A stretch of 41,471 bases of DNA from Cellulomonas sp. B6 (GCF_001462455.1 NZ_LNTD01000153.1:1-41471), one strand, 5' to 3'. Positions 29,544 through 37,804 are shown, counted from the stretch's first letter. The notes: generated by a model not told the origin, from the letters alone. Made by a program: numbers and translations.

Positions 29544-29948
29544 GTGGACCCCGCGATCGCCCTGCACGCCCGTGGCGCCCTGACCGACGCCGAGCTCGAG
29601 GGACTGCACGCGGCCGCGTTCGACCACGAGCCCGGCACGACGCCGTGGGGACGGCGGCTCACGGACCACAGCCTCACGTGGGTCACCGCGCGGCACGACG
29701 GTCGGCTCGTCGGGTTCGTCAACGTCGTGGGCGACGGCGGCGTGCACGCGATCCTCCTCGACACGTGCGTCGCACCGGACGTGCAGGGGCGGGGCGTCGG
29801 CCGGGCACTCGTCGCCGCCGCGGTCGAGCAGGCGCGCGCCGCCGGGTGCCACTGGGTGCACGCCGACTACGAGCCGCACCTCGTCGCGTTCTACGAGGAC
29901 GCGTGCGGGCTGCGACCGACCGCCGCGGGCCTGGTCCGGCTGACCTGA
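29544..29948 (+). CDS. GNAT-family N-acetyltransferase
   Basis: The 134-residue single-domain GNAT protein contains LTDAELEGLHAAAFDH at the N-terminus and WVTARHDGRLVGFVNVVGDGGVHAILLDTCVAPDVQGRGVGRALVAAAVEQARAAGC. The V.PD.QGRGVG.AL segment is the acetyl-CoA pyrophosphate loop. YEPHLVAFYEDACGLRPTAAGL at the end is the usual substrate-side strand. Substrate unknown. The start is GTG 29544. It follows the MFS gene by 80 nt on the same strand and converges on a lipoprotein gene. Confidence 0.92.
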   Translation: MDPAIALHARGALTDAELEGLHAAAFDHEPGTTPWGRRLTDHSLTWVTARHDGRLVGFVNVVGDGGVHAILLDTCVAPDVQGRGVGRALVAAAVEQARAAGCHWVHADYEPHLVAFYEDACGLRPTAAGLVRLT

Positions 29949-29949
29949 C

Positions 29950-29981
29950 ACGCCCGACCGGGCGCCGCGACCGTCGGGCGT
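29950..29981. terminator. 9-bp hairpin between GNAT and lipoprotein genes
   Basis: ACGCCCGAC (29950-29958) pairs perfectly with GTCGGGCGT (29973-29981) across a 14-nt loop, directly after the GNAT stop and before the convergent lipoprotein stop. It should serve both strands. Confidence 0.6.
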
Positions 29982-30005
29982 CCGCCCGGCGTCACGCCCG
30001 CGCGC

Positions 30006-30671
30006 TCACGCCGGGCGCCAGCTCGCCAGCACCTCGTGCAGCGCGAGCTCGTCGAACACGTCGACGGGGGCGACGACGCCCACGGCGACCTGCGACCCGT
30101 CCGGCAGGTCCGCGTAGACCCACTCGGCGCGGTGCTCGACCGTCCGGCTGCCGATCAGGACGTCCTGCACGTACGTCAGGTGCTCGGCCTCCCGCGCACC
30201 GGGCCAGGTCAGTGCCGTGAGCTCGCCGTCGTGCGCGCCGCGCTGCGACTCCTCGGACCGCAGCGCGGCCTCGGCGCTCTGCTCCGGGGTGCGCGTCGGG
30301 TCGGTGTCCCGCGCGACCGAGATCGCTGCCCGGGCGCCCTCCTGGTCGCCGCGTCGCACCACCCAGGACCCGGTGCGCGCGTCCTCGTCCTCCGGCTCCT
30401 GCACCACGGCGAACCCGCCCGGCGCGTCCAGCACGACCGGCCCGAGCTCCAGCGGCACCCACGTCTCGGGCACGTCCGCGTCCGGGACGAGCGCGCCGTC
30501 GCCGTCGGTGCGGGTCGCCGTCGGGGCGCCGGTCGTGGACGCACCCGCGGCACCACCCGCCGACGTCGCGGCACCACCGGGGGGCACCGGCCCCACGGCG
30601 CCCGACGAGCACGCGGTCAGCCCCAGCGCACCGAGCAGGGCCAGCGTGGCGCCGGTGCGGACGATCCTCAT
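30006..30671 (-). CDS. Putative lipoprotein of unknown function
   Basis: The 221-residue precursor has a short basic start, a hydrophobic core and the lipobox LGLTAC (Cys about 21). An Ala/Gly/Thr-rich spacer follows, then a domain of about 150 residues with VPLELGPVVLDAPGGFAVVQEP, WVVRRGDQEGARAAISVARD and VEHRAEWVYADLPDGSQVAVGVVAP. These strands and the final helix (DELALHEVLASWRPA) resemble actinobacterial LpqN/DUF1795-like surface proteins, though this is tentative. GAGGAG precedes ATG 30671. It is divergent from the NmrA-like SDR gene across 191 nt in which I see no clear operator. Confidence 0.8.
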   Translation of the reverse strand: MRIVRTGATLALLGALGLTACSSGAVGPVPPGGAATSAGGAAGASTTGAPTATRTDGDGALVPDADVPETWVPLELGPVVLDAPGGFAVVQEPEDEDARTGSWVVRRGDQEGARAAISVARDTDPTRTPEQSAEAALRSEESQRGAHDGELTALTWPGAREAEHLTYVQDVLIGSRTVEHRAEWVYADLPDGSQVAVGVVAPVDVFDELALHEVLASWRPA

Positions 30672-30862
30672 GGACGAGCTCCTCGGGGGCGGGCGGTGCG
30701 GGACCGACGAGGACGGTGCGGGCACGCCGGCGGACCGTGACGTTACCGGCAACCCGCCCACCGCCGCCGCGCGGGACCACGACCGCACGGCCCCGTGCGG
30801 GTGGCCCGCCGCCGGGTGCGGCGTCACGATGGACCGGAGGACCAGCGACGTCAGGAGGCACC

Positions 30863-31714
30863 ATGAGCACCGTCACGATCGGCGTCACGGGCGCGACCGG
30901 CCAGGTCGGCGGACGCGTCGCCCGCCTGCTGGACGACGCGGGTCTCACGCAGCGGCTGCTGGTCCGCGACCCTGCCGGGCCCCGCGTCCCCCGCCTGAGC
31001 CGGCCCGCCGAGGTCGCCCGGGTCGACTACGCCGACCGGGCGCTGTGCACCGACGCGCTGCGGGGCGTCGACGTGCTGCTCATGGTCTCGGCGTCCGAGA
31101 GCGCGGCGCGCGTGGCCGAGCACGCCGCGTTCGTCGACGCGGCCGCGACGGCGGGTGTGCGGCACGTGGTCTACACGTCGTTCGCGGCGGCCGCGCCGGA
31201 CGCGACGTTCACGCTGGCGCGCGACCACTTCACGACCGAGCAGCACCTGCGCGCGTCCGGGATGGCGTGGACGTTCCTGCGGGACACGTTCTACCTCGAC
31301 GTCCTTGCGGACTTCGTCGGCGCCGACGGTGCGCTGCGCGGCCCGGCCGGCGACGGGAGGTGCGCGTTCGTCGCGCGCGCCGACGTCGCACGCGTGGCCG
31401 CGACGGTGCTCCGCGACCCGGCGCCGCACGCGGGCCGCACCTACGACCTCACGGGCCCCGAGGCGCTCACGATGGCCGACGTCGCGCGCGTCATCTCCGA
31501 CGTGCGCGGGCGCCCCGTGCGGTTCGTCGACGAGACCCTCGACGAGGCGTACGCGTCCCGCGCGCCGTACGGCGCACCCGACTGGCAGGTCGACGCGTGG
31601 GTGTCGACCTACACGGCGATCGCGAGCGACGTCATGGCGCAGGTCACGCACGACGTCGAGGACGTCACGGGCGCGCCGCCGATCACGCTCGCCGACGTGC
31701 TGCGCGAGCGCTGA
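30863..31714 (+). CDS. NmrA/QOR2-like NAD(P)-binding SDR
   Basis: The 283-residue atypical short-chain dehydrogenase has the dinucleotide-binding GVTGATGQVGGRVARLL at residues 8-24 and VRDPAGPR after the second strand. VLLMVSASES, VRHVVYTSFAAAAPDATF and TEQHLRASGMAWTFLRDTFYLDVL follow, in the order seen in NmrA-like sensors and quinone oxidoreductase 2. The catalytic YxxxK is not present, as is usual for this group. It may reduce quinones or sense NADP. AGGAGG lies 5 nt before ATG 30863. It converges on the desaturase gene with a small CCGCGG-based hairpin between. Confidence 0.9.
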   Translation: MSTVTIGVTGATGQVGGRVARLLDDAGLTQRLLVRDPAGPRVPRLSRPAEVARVDYADRALCTDALRGVDVLLMVSASESAARVAEHAAFVDAAATAGVRHVVYTSFAAAAPDATFTLARDHFTTEQHLRASGMAWTFLRDTFYLDVLADFVGADGALRGPAGDGRCAFVARADVARVAATVLRDPAPHAGRTYDLTGPEALTMADVARVISDVRGRPVRFVDETLDEAYASRAPYGAPDWQVDAWVSTYTAIASDVMAQVTHDVEDVTGAPPITLADVLRER

Positions 31715-31749
31715 GCCGCACCACCGGCCGACGCGCGACGTCGACCTGC

Positions 31750-31765
31750 CCGCGGCTCGCCGCGG
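31750..31765. terminator. Short hairpin next to the desaturase stop
   Basis: CCGCGG-CTCG-CCGCGG (31750-31765) forms a 6-bp stem with a 4-nt loop directly before the desaturase stop on the plus strand. A weak terminator for the SDR gene is possible. Confidence 0.3.
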
Positions 31766-32872
31766 TCAGCCGACCGGGCGCAGCTGCTCGGCGAGCGGGC
31801 ACCGGAACGGGTCGCGGGCGGCCAGGCCCACGGCGTTGAGGTGCCGCACGACGATCGCGTACGACCGCAGCAGGCTCACCTCGGTGTAGCGGATGCCGCG
31901 CTCGGCGCAGAACTCCCGGACGACCGGCTGCAGGCGGCGCAGGTGCGGTCGCGGCATGCTCGGGAACAGGTGGTGCTCGATCTGGTAGTTCAGCCCGCCC
32001 ATCAGCACGTCGGTGGCGCGTCCACCACGGACGTTGCGGCTCATCAGCACCTGCCGCCGCACGAAGTCGAGGCGCGCGTCGCGCGGCACCAGCGGCATGC
32101 CCTTGTGGTTGGGCGCGAACACCGCCCCCATGTAGAGCCCGAACAGTCCGAGCTGCACGCCGAGGAACGCGAGCGCCATGCCGAAGGGCAGCAGCCAGAA
32201 GACGACCGCGAGGTACCCGCCGAGCCGCAGGGTCACGAAGGCGATCTCGACGGGCCGGCGCCGCACCGGGCCGCGCCCGAGCAGCGTCTTGATGCCCGAC
32301 ACGTGCAGGTTGAGCCCCTCGAGCAGCAGGAGCGGGAAGAACAGCCACCCCTGACGCTGCGTGAGCCACCCGGTCAGGCCGGTGCGCGGTGCGGTCAGAT
32401 CCTCGGTGTGGAACAGCACGACGTCGGTCGCGATGTCCGGGTCGGCGCCGACCTGGTTGGGCTTCGCGTGGTGCCGCGAGTGCTTGTGCTGCCACCAGCC
32501 GTAGCTCATGCCCGCGTAGAGGTTCGCGATGACCAGGCTGGACCAGTCGTTCCAGCGCCCGGACGCGAAGATCTGCCGGTGGGCCGCGTCGTGCCCCAGG
32601 AACATGACCTGCCCGAGCAGGACGGCCAGGACGGCCGCCGTGACGAGCTGCCACCACGAGCTCCCGAGCACGACGAAGACGACGCCCGTGCCGGCGAGCG
32701 CCGCGGTGAGGCCGACGAACCACGACCAGTAGTAGGCGTGCCGCCGGCGCAGCAGGCCCGACGCCTGCACGACCCTCGACAGGGCCGTGAAGTCGCTGAC
32801 CTGCCGCTCGCGCGGCGACACCCCGCGCCGAGGGTCGGCGGGAGGCACCAGGTGCGCGGGCACGTCGGCCAC
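31766..32872 (-). CDS. Membrane fatty-acid desaturase
   Basis: The 368-residue membrane di-iron enzyme has the three histidine boxes of acyl-lipid/acyl-CoA desaturases: HDAAH (about 94-98), HSRHH (about 131-135) and QIEHH (about 306-310). It also has two pairs of membrane helices and the NHKGMP segment. QIEHH as the third box, with Gln first, is typical of front-end and delta-6-like desaturases and of many actinobacterial ones. The electron-donor cytochrome b5 domain is absent, so a ferredoxin or flavodoxin must supply electrons. The start GTG 32872 directly follows the TAG of the upstream hypothetical gene, so the two are co-translated. It probably adjusts membrane fluidity. Confidence 0.93.
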   Translation of the reverse strand: MADVPAHLVPPADPRRGVSPRERQVSDFTALSRVVQASGLLRRRHAYYWSWFVGLTAALAGTGVVFVVLGSSWWQLVTAAVLAVLLGQVMFLGHDAAHRQIFASGRWNDWSSLVIANLYAGMSYGWWQHKHSRHHAKPNQVGADPDIATDVVLFHTEDLTAPRTGLTGWLTQRQGWLFFPLLLLEGLNLHVSGIKTLLGRGPVRRRPVEIAFVTLRLGGYLAVVFWLLPFGMALAFLGVQLGLFGLYMGAVFAPNHKGMPLVPRDARLDFVRRQVLMSRNVRGGRATDVLMGGLNYQIEHHLFPSMPRPHLRRLQPVVREFCAERGIRYTEVSLLRSYAIVVRHLNAVGLAARDPFRCPLAEQLRPVG

Positions 32873-33367
32873 CTACACGAACCGGATCTGCTCGACGGCC
32901 GCGTGGACCGTCGCGTCGCGTCGTTCGACGTCACCGGCGCGCCGGGCGGCGGCGCTGACGCGTTCGGCGCTCGCCGCGCGCACGTCCTCGCCCAGCTCGC
33001 GCAGGAAGGCCGCGAGCTCGGCCGCGAGGCCGTCGCGCAGCTCCGCGAGCGTCGTGTTCTCCACGAGCAGGCGACGGTCGGACACGACGAGCCGCAGCTC
33101 CGGACCGACGCGGCCGGGCCCGACGGCGCCGCTGAGCCGGCGCGCGGTCGCCGGGTCCTCGATCCGCGCGCGCTCGACGGGCGTGACCTGCCGGGAGAAC
33201 ACGACCGGCACGGTGTAACGAGGCGGCTCGGCGGGTGTGCCGACCTCGGCGGCGATCCCGGTCTCCAGGATGCGCAGCAGGTGGAGGTCGCCGGAGGTGG
33301 GGTCGGGCGACCCGTCGGACGTGGACGGGTCCGGGGTCGCGGTGGTGGGTGCGGTGGACGTGGACAT
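32873..33367 (-). CDS. Hypothetical protein upstream of the desaturase
   Basis: I do not recognise this 164-residue protein. It has a disordered Ser/Thr/Pro/Asp start, then LHLLRILETGIAAEVGTP and PRYTVPVVFSRQVTPVERARIEDPATARRL. A strand-rich ELRLVVSDRRLLVENTTLAELRDGLA and a final amphipathic helix with many Arg and Ala follow. It has no signal peptide, no Cys and no membrane segment. It ends exactly where the desaturase GTG begins (TAG then GTG), so the two are one transcript and a regulatory or accessory role in lipid modification is possible. GGAAGCCACC lies before ATG 33367. Confidence 0.62.
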   Translation of the reverse strand: MSTSTAPTTATPDPSTSDGSPDPTSGDLHLLRILETGIAAEVGTPAEPPRYTVPVVFSRQVTPVERARIEDPATARRLSGAVGPGRVGPELRLVVSDRRLLVENTTLAELRDGLAAELAAFLRELGEDVRAASAERVSAAARRAGDVERRDATVHAAVEQIRFV

Positions 33368-33428
33368 GGTGGCTTCCCCTGTCGGGACGGAGGCGGGGGC
33401 GCGGACGCGCCGCCCGGTGACGCGTCGG

Positions 33429-33899
33429 TCAGCGCACGTCGGCGCGGCGACGGTCCGTGCGGATCAGCCGGCGGAGCTGCGCGATGCGTGTGCTGCCGAG
33501 GACCAGGGCCACGACACCGACGCCGAGGCCGGCGATGAGCAGCACGAGCGCGAGCGGCGCCGAGCCGCTCATGCCCAGGAACGCGACCTCGACCGGGGCG
33601 GTGTTCTGCATCATGAAGACGACGAGCGCGACGAGGACGAGCGCGCCGACGCAGATGCCGACCCAGGCCGCGCCGGTGCGTGACCGGACGGCCGTCGCCG
33701 GGTGCGTCAGCGGGGGCGCGTGCGGCTCGGGGACGATGGGCTCGGGATCGGCCGGGCCGGGGGTCGGCGCGGGCTGAGGGGCGCTCGGTTCCGGCGCAGA
33801 CGGCTCCGGGGTGGACGGCTCGCGGCCCGCGGGCGAGGCCTGGGGGTCGGGACGACCCGCGGCGGTGGGACGTGCGGGGAAGCTGCGGCGGACGGGCAT
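33429..33899 (-). CDS. LapA/DUF1049-domain membrane protein
   Basis: The 156-residue protein has a proline-rich cytoplasmic N-terminus (repeats of PEPSAP and related) followed by two membrane helices. VGICVGALVLVALVVFMMQNTAPVEVAFLGMSGSAPLALVLLIAGLGVGVVALVLGSTRIAQLRR is the LapA/DUF1049 pattern, with the QNT.PV.V.FL core. LapA proteins take part in lipopolysaccharide assembly in Gram-negatives, whereas in actinomycetes the role is unknown. AAGGAGG lies before ATG 33899. It follows the ion-channel gene on the same strand after a strong hairpin. Confidence 0.85.
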   Translation of the reverse strand: MPVRRSFPARPTAAGRPDPQASPAGREPSTPEPSAPEPSAPQPAPTPGPADPEPIVPEPHAPPLTHPATAVRSRTGAAWVGICVGALVLVALVVFMMQNTAPVEVAFLGMSGSAPLALVLLIAGLGVGVVALVLGSTRIAQLRRLIRTDRRRADVR

Positions 33900-34045
33900 G
33901 ACGCCCTCCTTCGACGTGCCAGGGGTCGCGCTCCTCGACCGAGGTGCTCGTCGTCCTGGGACTACCTCGAGAGTACGCCCGATCGGGTGACCCGCGCGGT
34001 GGGGGCGCAGATCAGCGCGACGCGAGCCAGCGGGCGGCGCACCGG

Positions 34046-34073
34046 GACGTCCGGTGCTGCGGCGCCGGACGTC
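34046..34073 (-). terminator. 9-bp hairpin overlapping the ion-channel stop codon
   Basis: GACGTCCGG (34046-34054) and CCGGACGTC (34065-34073) pair perfectly with a 10-nt loop. On the minus strand the hairpin begins inside the TGA of the channel gene. It probably ends that transcript. Confidence 0.6.
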
Positions 34074-34923
34074 ACGCTCGGCGCGCGTCCGCGTCGTCGC
34101 TGCGTGGGCCGGGCGCCACGCCGGCCGCGACGACCAGCTGCTCCTCGAGCCGCGCGAGCTGCGCGCGCAGCGCGACCACCTCGGCGAGCACGCGCGTGTC
34201 GGCCTCGGGGGCGGGCGCGGCGGGGGCACGCTCTTCGTCGTGCCGGCGGTTCATCGCCTCGACCGTGACGGCGACGAACAGGTTGAGGACGACGAACGTC
34301 GACACGACCGTGAACCCGATGAAGTACGCCCACGCCCACGCCTGCCGCTCGGCGATCGGCACCGCGATGTCGGCCCAGCCATCGGCGACCATGATGCGGA
34401 ACAGCGACGTCACCGACCGGGACAGGTCGCCGAAGGCCTCGGGCGCCTCGGCGGCGAACAGCGTCGACGCGCTCACCGCGAACACGTAGACGACCATCAC
34501 CAGCAGCCCGCCGATCGCGGCGATGCCGGGCACCGCGGTCGCGAGCGCCGAGATGACCATGCGCATCGAGCGCACGGTCGACAGCAGGCGCAGCACGCGC
34601 AGCAGCCGCAGCACGCGCAGCACCTCGGACCCCGAGCTCGCGGGGATCAGCGCGACGACGACCACGAACAGGTCGAACAGGCTCCACGGGTCGCGGAAGA
34701 ACGCCCGCCCGTCCGCGTAGACCCGCAGCACCACCTCGACCACGAACACGCCGACGACGACGTGGTTGACGGTCTCGAGCACAGGGCCGGCCGTGGCCAT
34801 GACGCGCGGGAACGTCTCGAGCCCGAGCACGATCGCGTTGAGGACGATCAGGCCGATGATGACGCGCTGGAACGCCCGGGCCTCGACGAGGCGGCGCACG
34901 CGGGCGCGGGGATCGGTCGGCAT
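34072..34923 (-). CDS. Voltage-gated-type ion channel (six-helix cation channel)
   Basis: The 283-residue protein has the six-helix layout of bacterial voltage-gated sodium channels. S1-S3 contain FQRVIIGLIVLNAIVLGLET and DPWSLFDLFVVVVALI. S4 carries LRVLRLLRVLRLLSTVRSM, with Arg at every third position, as the voltage sensor. The pore region is SVTSLFRIMVADGWADI. The S6 helix VSTFVVLNLFVAVTVEAM is followed by a coiled-coil tail (EVVALRAQLARLEEQL). NaChBac-type filters read TLESW; here the filter is VADGW, so selectivity may differ. ATG 34923 gives S1 directly; a GTG two codons earlier is an alternative. It is upstream of the LapA-like gene on the same strand. Confidence 0.93.
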   Translation of the reverse strand: MPTDPRARVRRLVEARAFQRVIIGLIVLNAIVLGLETFPRVMATAGPVLETVNHVVVGVFVVEVVLRVYADGRAFFRDPWSLFDLFVVVVALIPASSGSEVLRVLRLLRVLRLLSTVRSMRMVISALATAVPGIAAIGGLLVMVVYVFAVSASTLFAAEAPEAFGDLSRSVTSLFRIMVADGWADIAVPIAERQAWAWAYFIGFTVVSTFVVLNLFVAVTVEAMNRRHDEERAPAAPAPEADTRVLAEVVALRAQLARLEEQLVVAAGVAPGPRSDDADARRA

Positions 34924-35072
34924 GGCCACCGAGGGTAACGACCCGGCGGTGCCGCCCCGCGACGCGCCCGCGCCCGCGCCCGCGCCACCCGGCCGCCGTC
35001 CGGCACCCCGCCGGCACGGACCGTGCCGGACGGCGACCGCGGGCACGCCGCCCGGCGCGGCACACTGACCCC

Positions 35073-35543
35073 GTGACCGAGACCGGGGACCTGCACCACG
35101 TCGAGCTGTGGGTGGCCGACCTCGAGGCGTCCGCCGCCTCGCTCGGCTGGCTCCTGGAGCGCCTCGGGTACGTGCGCGACGGCGCGTGGCCGACGGGCGG
35201 CACGTGGCGGCGCGGCGGCACGTACGTCGTGCTGGAGTCCGGGCCTGACGTCGTCGCGGGCGGTCACGAGCGGCGCCGCGCCGGGCTCAACCACCTCGCG
35301 TTCCACGCCGGCGCACCGGCCGACGTCGACGCGCTGACCTCGCAGGCGCTCACGCACGGCTGGTCGCTGATGTTCGCCGACCGGCACCCGTGGGCCGGCG
35401 GCCCGGACCACTACGCGGCCTACCTGGAGGACGCGCAGGGGTTCGAGGTCGAGCTCGTCGCGAGCGCGCCGCCGGCCGCGGACTCCGCGACCGACCCCGG
35501 CACCGACCCCGCCACCCGGACCGACCTCGAGGAGACCCCGTGA
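35073..35543 (+). CDS. VOC/glyoxalase-family protein
   Basis: The 156-residue protein has two VOC (beta-alpha-beta-beta-beta) modules: LHHVELWVADLEASAASLGWLLERLGYV, then AGLNHLAFHAGAPADVDALTSQALTHGW and DHYAAYLEDAQGFEVELVA. Candidate metal ligands are His near HHVEL, His in NHLAFH and Glu in FEVEL. Relatives include glyoxalase I, dioxygenases and resistance proteins, and the specific activity is unclear. A Pro/Thr/Asp tail of about 20 residues is added. The start GTG 35073 lacks a strong site. Its TGA overlaps the GTG of the DoxX gene by 4 nt, so the two are coupled. Confidence 0.88.
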   Translation: MTETGDLHHVELWVADLEASAASLGWLLERLGYVRDGAWPTGGTWRRGGTYVVLESGPDVVAGGHERRRAGLNHLAFHAGAPADVDALTSQALTHGWSLMFADRHPWAGGPDHYAAYLEDAQGFEVELVASAPPAADSATDPGTDPATRTDLEETP

Positions 35544-35908
35544 CCGTCGCGCTCTGGATCGTCAACGCTCTGCTCGCGCTCGCCTTCGCGGGGGCGGGGG
35601 TCATGAAGCTCGTGCGGCCGCGGGCGACGCTGGCCACGTCCGGCCTCGCGTGGGTCGAGGACTTCTCGCCCGGCGCGGTGAAGCTGATCGGGCTGGCCGA
35701 GCTGCTCGGCGCGCTCGGGCTGGTCCTCCCCCTGGCGACCGGGATCGCACCGGTCCTGGCGCCCGTGGCCGCGGTCGCGCTCGCCGCGACGATGGTCGGC
35801 GCGGTGGTCGTGCACGTGCGGCGCCGCGAGCCGGTCACGCCCGCCGTGGCGCTGCTGGTGGTGAGCGCGGCGAGCGCGGTGCTGGGCTTCCTCGTCGTCC
35901 TCGGCTGA
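35540..35908 (+). CDS. DoxX-family membrane protein
   Basis: The 122-residue protein has four hydrophobic helices. LALAFAGAGVMKLVRPRATLA is the DoxX-like first-helix and loop signature (AG..KL). AVKLIGLAELLGALGLVLPL is the second, matching the GxxELLGAxGLxLP pattern of DoxX/SURF4-like proteins. The family has been linked to thiosulfate oxidation and, in mycobacteria, to redox stress. GGAGA before GTG 35540 lies inside the VOC gene, and the two overlap (GTGA). Function here unknown. Confidence 0.88.
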   Translation: MTVALWIVNALLALAFAGAGVMKLVRPRATLATSGLAWVEDFSPGAVKLIGLAELLGALGLVLPLATGIAPVLAPVAAVALAATMVGAVVVHVRRREPVTPAVALLVVSAASAVLGFLVVLG

Positions 35909-35929
35909 CGCGCGGCGAGGGGCGCGCGC

Positions 35930-36217
35930 TCATCCCCGGCCGAGCCGCCACGGGTGGTGCGGGTCGGTGGGCGCGGCGCGCTCGGCGACCTCGACCGCGT
36001 AGGTGGGCCGCGCGGTGCCGCTGATGACGCCGCGGTAGACGTGCCCGGTCATGTGGCACCACACCGGCAGGTCGACGGGGGCCACGGGGTCGGTCGTCAC
36101 GAGGTGCACGACCGCGCCCGCGGGCAGCGTCGCGACGCGGTCGCGCAGCAGCAGCAGCAGGCGCGCGCAGCCCAGGTCACCGCCGTCGATCGTCACGACA
36201 CCCGTCCCGTCCTCCAC
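35930..36217 (-). CDS. TusA-like sulfurtransferase family protein
   Basis: The 95-residue protein has the compact TusA/SirA-like two-layer fold: VVTIDGGDLGCARLLLLLRDRVATLPAGAVVHLVTTDPVAPVDLPVWCHMTGHVYRGV. The active Cys (C in DLGCARLL) sits at the start of helix 1, as in TusA, but TusA's CPxP motif is CAR here. A second Cys is in WCHMTGH, a pattern common in actinobacterial members. It would relay sulfur or act in redox chemistry. The partner is unknown. GTG 36217 is the only start that keeps the first strand. It converges on the DoxX gene. Confidence 0.83.
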   Translation of the reverse strand: MEDGTGVVTIDGGDLGCARLLLLLRDRVATLPAGAVVHLVTTDPVAPVDLPVWCHMTGHVYRGVISGTARPTYAVEVAERAAPTDPHHPWRLGRG

Positions 36218-36533
36218 GGGTCGACGGTAGTCGCCACCGGTGGGCCCCTCCACGACGATCGCAACTTTCGAGGACGTCGGACGTCCGAGGCCCCGATCCG
36301 GGGTCGGGCGGCGAGCACCCGGGAAGCGCTCCCGGGTTAAACGGTTCATCGCCCGAACGTGAGCCGGCGGGCGCGCTCCCACGTTGCAGACTCGCTCCGA
36401 TAACGATGTCCACGCCGGTCGACGAGGTCCGGCGGGCATCGATCGGGGCAGAGCTGCCGCCACGCGGTCCTCGACCGCACGGCCGCTCGGCCCCCGTCCC
36501 TCACCGCAGCACCGGCACGAAGGAGTCCGTGAG
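36218..36533 (+). promoter_or_regulatory. Xylanase control region (no gene)
   Basis: No gene is visible in these 316 bases, which are less GC-biased than the rest. They hold a CelR-like palindrome at 36317-36337, the motif GGTTAAACGGTT at 36335-36346 and an outer dyad AACGTG (36356-36361) / CACGTT (36380-36385). The ribosome binding site AAGGAG lies 8 nt before the xylanase ATG. A clear -35/-10 pair is not evident. Confidence 0.6.
36317..36337. promoter_or_regulatory. CelR-like LacI-family operator candidate upstream of the xylanase gene
   Basis: ACCCGGGA and TCCCGGGT are perfect 8-bp arms around AGCGC. The core GGGA-AGCGC-TCCC resembles the published CelR box TGGGAGCGCTCCCA of cellulolytic actinomycetes, with one base inserted at the centre. 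It lies about 200 nt upstream of the xylanase start, so it may regulate an upstream promoter. Functional assignment is inference. Confidence 0.55.
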
Positions 36534-37568
36534 ATGTCCGATACTTTCGTCAGAGCCCGCCGCCGTCCTCGCCGGTCGTTCCGCGCCACGGTGAGCGCCG
36601 TCGCCTCCGTGGCGCTCCTGGCCGGCACCGTCGCGCTCGCGACACCCGCCGCCGCCGAGTACGTCAACAGCAACAAGACGGGCACCCAGGGCGGCTACTG
36701 GTACTCGTTCTGGACCGACTCGCCGGGCACGGTGTCCGCCAACCTCAACGACGGCGGCAACTACACGACGCAGTGGTCCAACACGGGCAACTTCGTCATC
36801 GGCAAGGGCTGGGAGAAGGGCACGGGCCGCGCCGTCTCCTACTCGGGCCAGTTCAACCCGTCCGGCAACGCGTACCTCACGCTGTACGGCTGGACCACCG
36901 GCCCGCTCGTCGAGTACTACATCGTCGACTCGTGGGGCACGTACCGCCCGACCGGCACGTTCAAGGGCACCGTCACGTCCGACGGCGGCACGTACGACAT
37001 CTACGAGACGACGCGGTACAACGCACCGTCGATCGAGGGCAACAGCTCGACGTTCAAGCAGTTCTGGTCGGTGCGGCAGTCCAAGCGCGTGGGCGGCACC
37101 ATCACGGCGCAGAACCACTTCAACGCGTGGGCGTCCAAGGGCATGCAGCTGGGCACGCACAACTACCAGATCCTCGCGACCGAGGGGTACCAGTCGTCCG
37201 GCTCGTCGAACATCACGGTCGGCTCGACCTCGGGCGGCAACAACGGCGGCGGCGACAACGGCGGCGGCAACAACGGCGGCGGGAACACCGGCGGCGGCGA
37301 CTCGGGCAGCAACACGAACAACGGCTGCACCGTCAGCTGGACCCGCGGCGAGAGCTGGGGCGACCGCTTCAACGTCACCTACACCGTGACCGGCCGCTCG
37401 AACTGGTCGGTGACCGTGTACCCGAACACCGGCCAGTCCATCCAGAGCGCCTGGGGCGCCAACCGCAGCGGCAACACGTTCACGCCGAACGGCTCCAACA
37501 GCTTCGGCGTCACCTACTACAAGGGCTCCCAGAACATCAGCTACATCCCCTGGGGCATCTGCTCCTGA
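36534..37568 (+). CDS. Secreted GH11 endo-beta-1,4-xylanase with C-terminal CBM2b-like domain
   Basis: The 344-residue precursor has a signal peptide (1 to about 41, ATPAAA before EYV). The GH11 beta-jelly-roll (about 42-230) follows, with [11 protein letters not shown], the nucleophile Glu127 in [13 protein letters not shown] and the acid/base Glu217 in [12 protein letters not shown]. An Asn/Gly-rich linker ([10 protein letters not shown] and similar) joins a module of about 77 residues (268-344). That module has terminal Cys residues and [20 protein letters not shown], the RGExWxDRFNV pattern of xylan-binding CBM2b in Cellulomonas Xyn11A. It cleaves xylan outside the cell. AAGGAG lies 8 nt before ATG 36534. 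A CelR-like operator is upstream and a hairpin array is downstream. Confidence 0.96.
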   Translation: MSDTFVRARRRPRRSFRATVSAVASVALLAGTVALATPAAAEYVNSNKTGTQGGYWYSFWTDSPGTVSANLNDGGNYTTQWSNTGNFVIGKGWEKGTGRAVSYSGQFNPSGNAYLTLYGWTTGPLVEYYIVDSWGTYRPTGTFKGTVTSDGGTYDIYETTRYNAPSIEGNSSTFKQFWSVRQSKRVGGTITAQNHFNAWASKGMQLGTHNYQILATEGYQSSGSSNITVGSTSGGNNGGGDNGGGNNGGGNTGGGDSGSNTNNGCTVSWTRGESWGDRFNVTYTVTGRSNWSVTVYPNTGQSIQSAWGANRSGNTFTPNGSNSFGVTYYKGSQNISYIPWGICS

Positions 37569-37576
37569 CGCCCACC

Positions 37577-37804
37577 GGTGCTGGATCGCCCCCTCACCCT
37601 CACCGCGAGAGGGCGATCCAGCACCACCCACGACGCGACCGGATCGCACTCTCACCACCACAAGGCGATCCAGCACCACCCGCGACGCGACCGGATCGCA
37701 CTCTCACGGTGAGAAGGCGATCCAGCACCGTCCGCGACGCGACCGGATCGCACTCTCACCACCACAAGTCGATCCGGCACCGTCCGCGAGGGAGCGATCC
37801 GGTC
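37577..37804. repeat. Hairpin array of 52-nt tandem units downstream of the xylanase gene
   Basis: The array opens with a perfect 15-bp hairpin (37577-37591 with 37611-37625, 19-nt loop), 8 nt past the xylanase stop. It then repeats with an exact period of 52 nt (GCGATCCAGCACC at 37613, 37665, 37717, with a variant at 37769). Each unit has arms GGATCGC and GCGATCC flanking a loop (37641/37665, 37693/37717, 37745/37769). One unit's loop holds its own dyad TCTCAC-G-GTGAGA. The last arm pair (37741-37751 with 37794-37804) covers 11 bp. No frame is kept, so it is non-coding. The first hairpin can act as the xylanase terminator. Confidence 0.9.

Noticed and set aside
37577..37804. CRISPR array
   Set aside because: The 52-nt period is continuous with no unique spacers between units, each unit is internally palindromic, and no cas genes are present.
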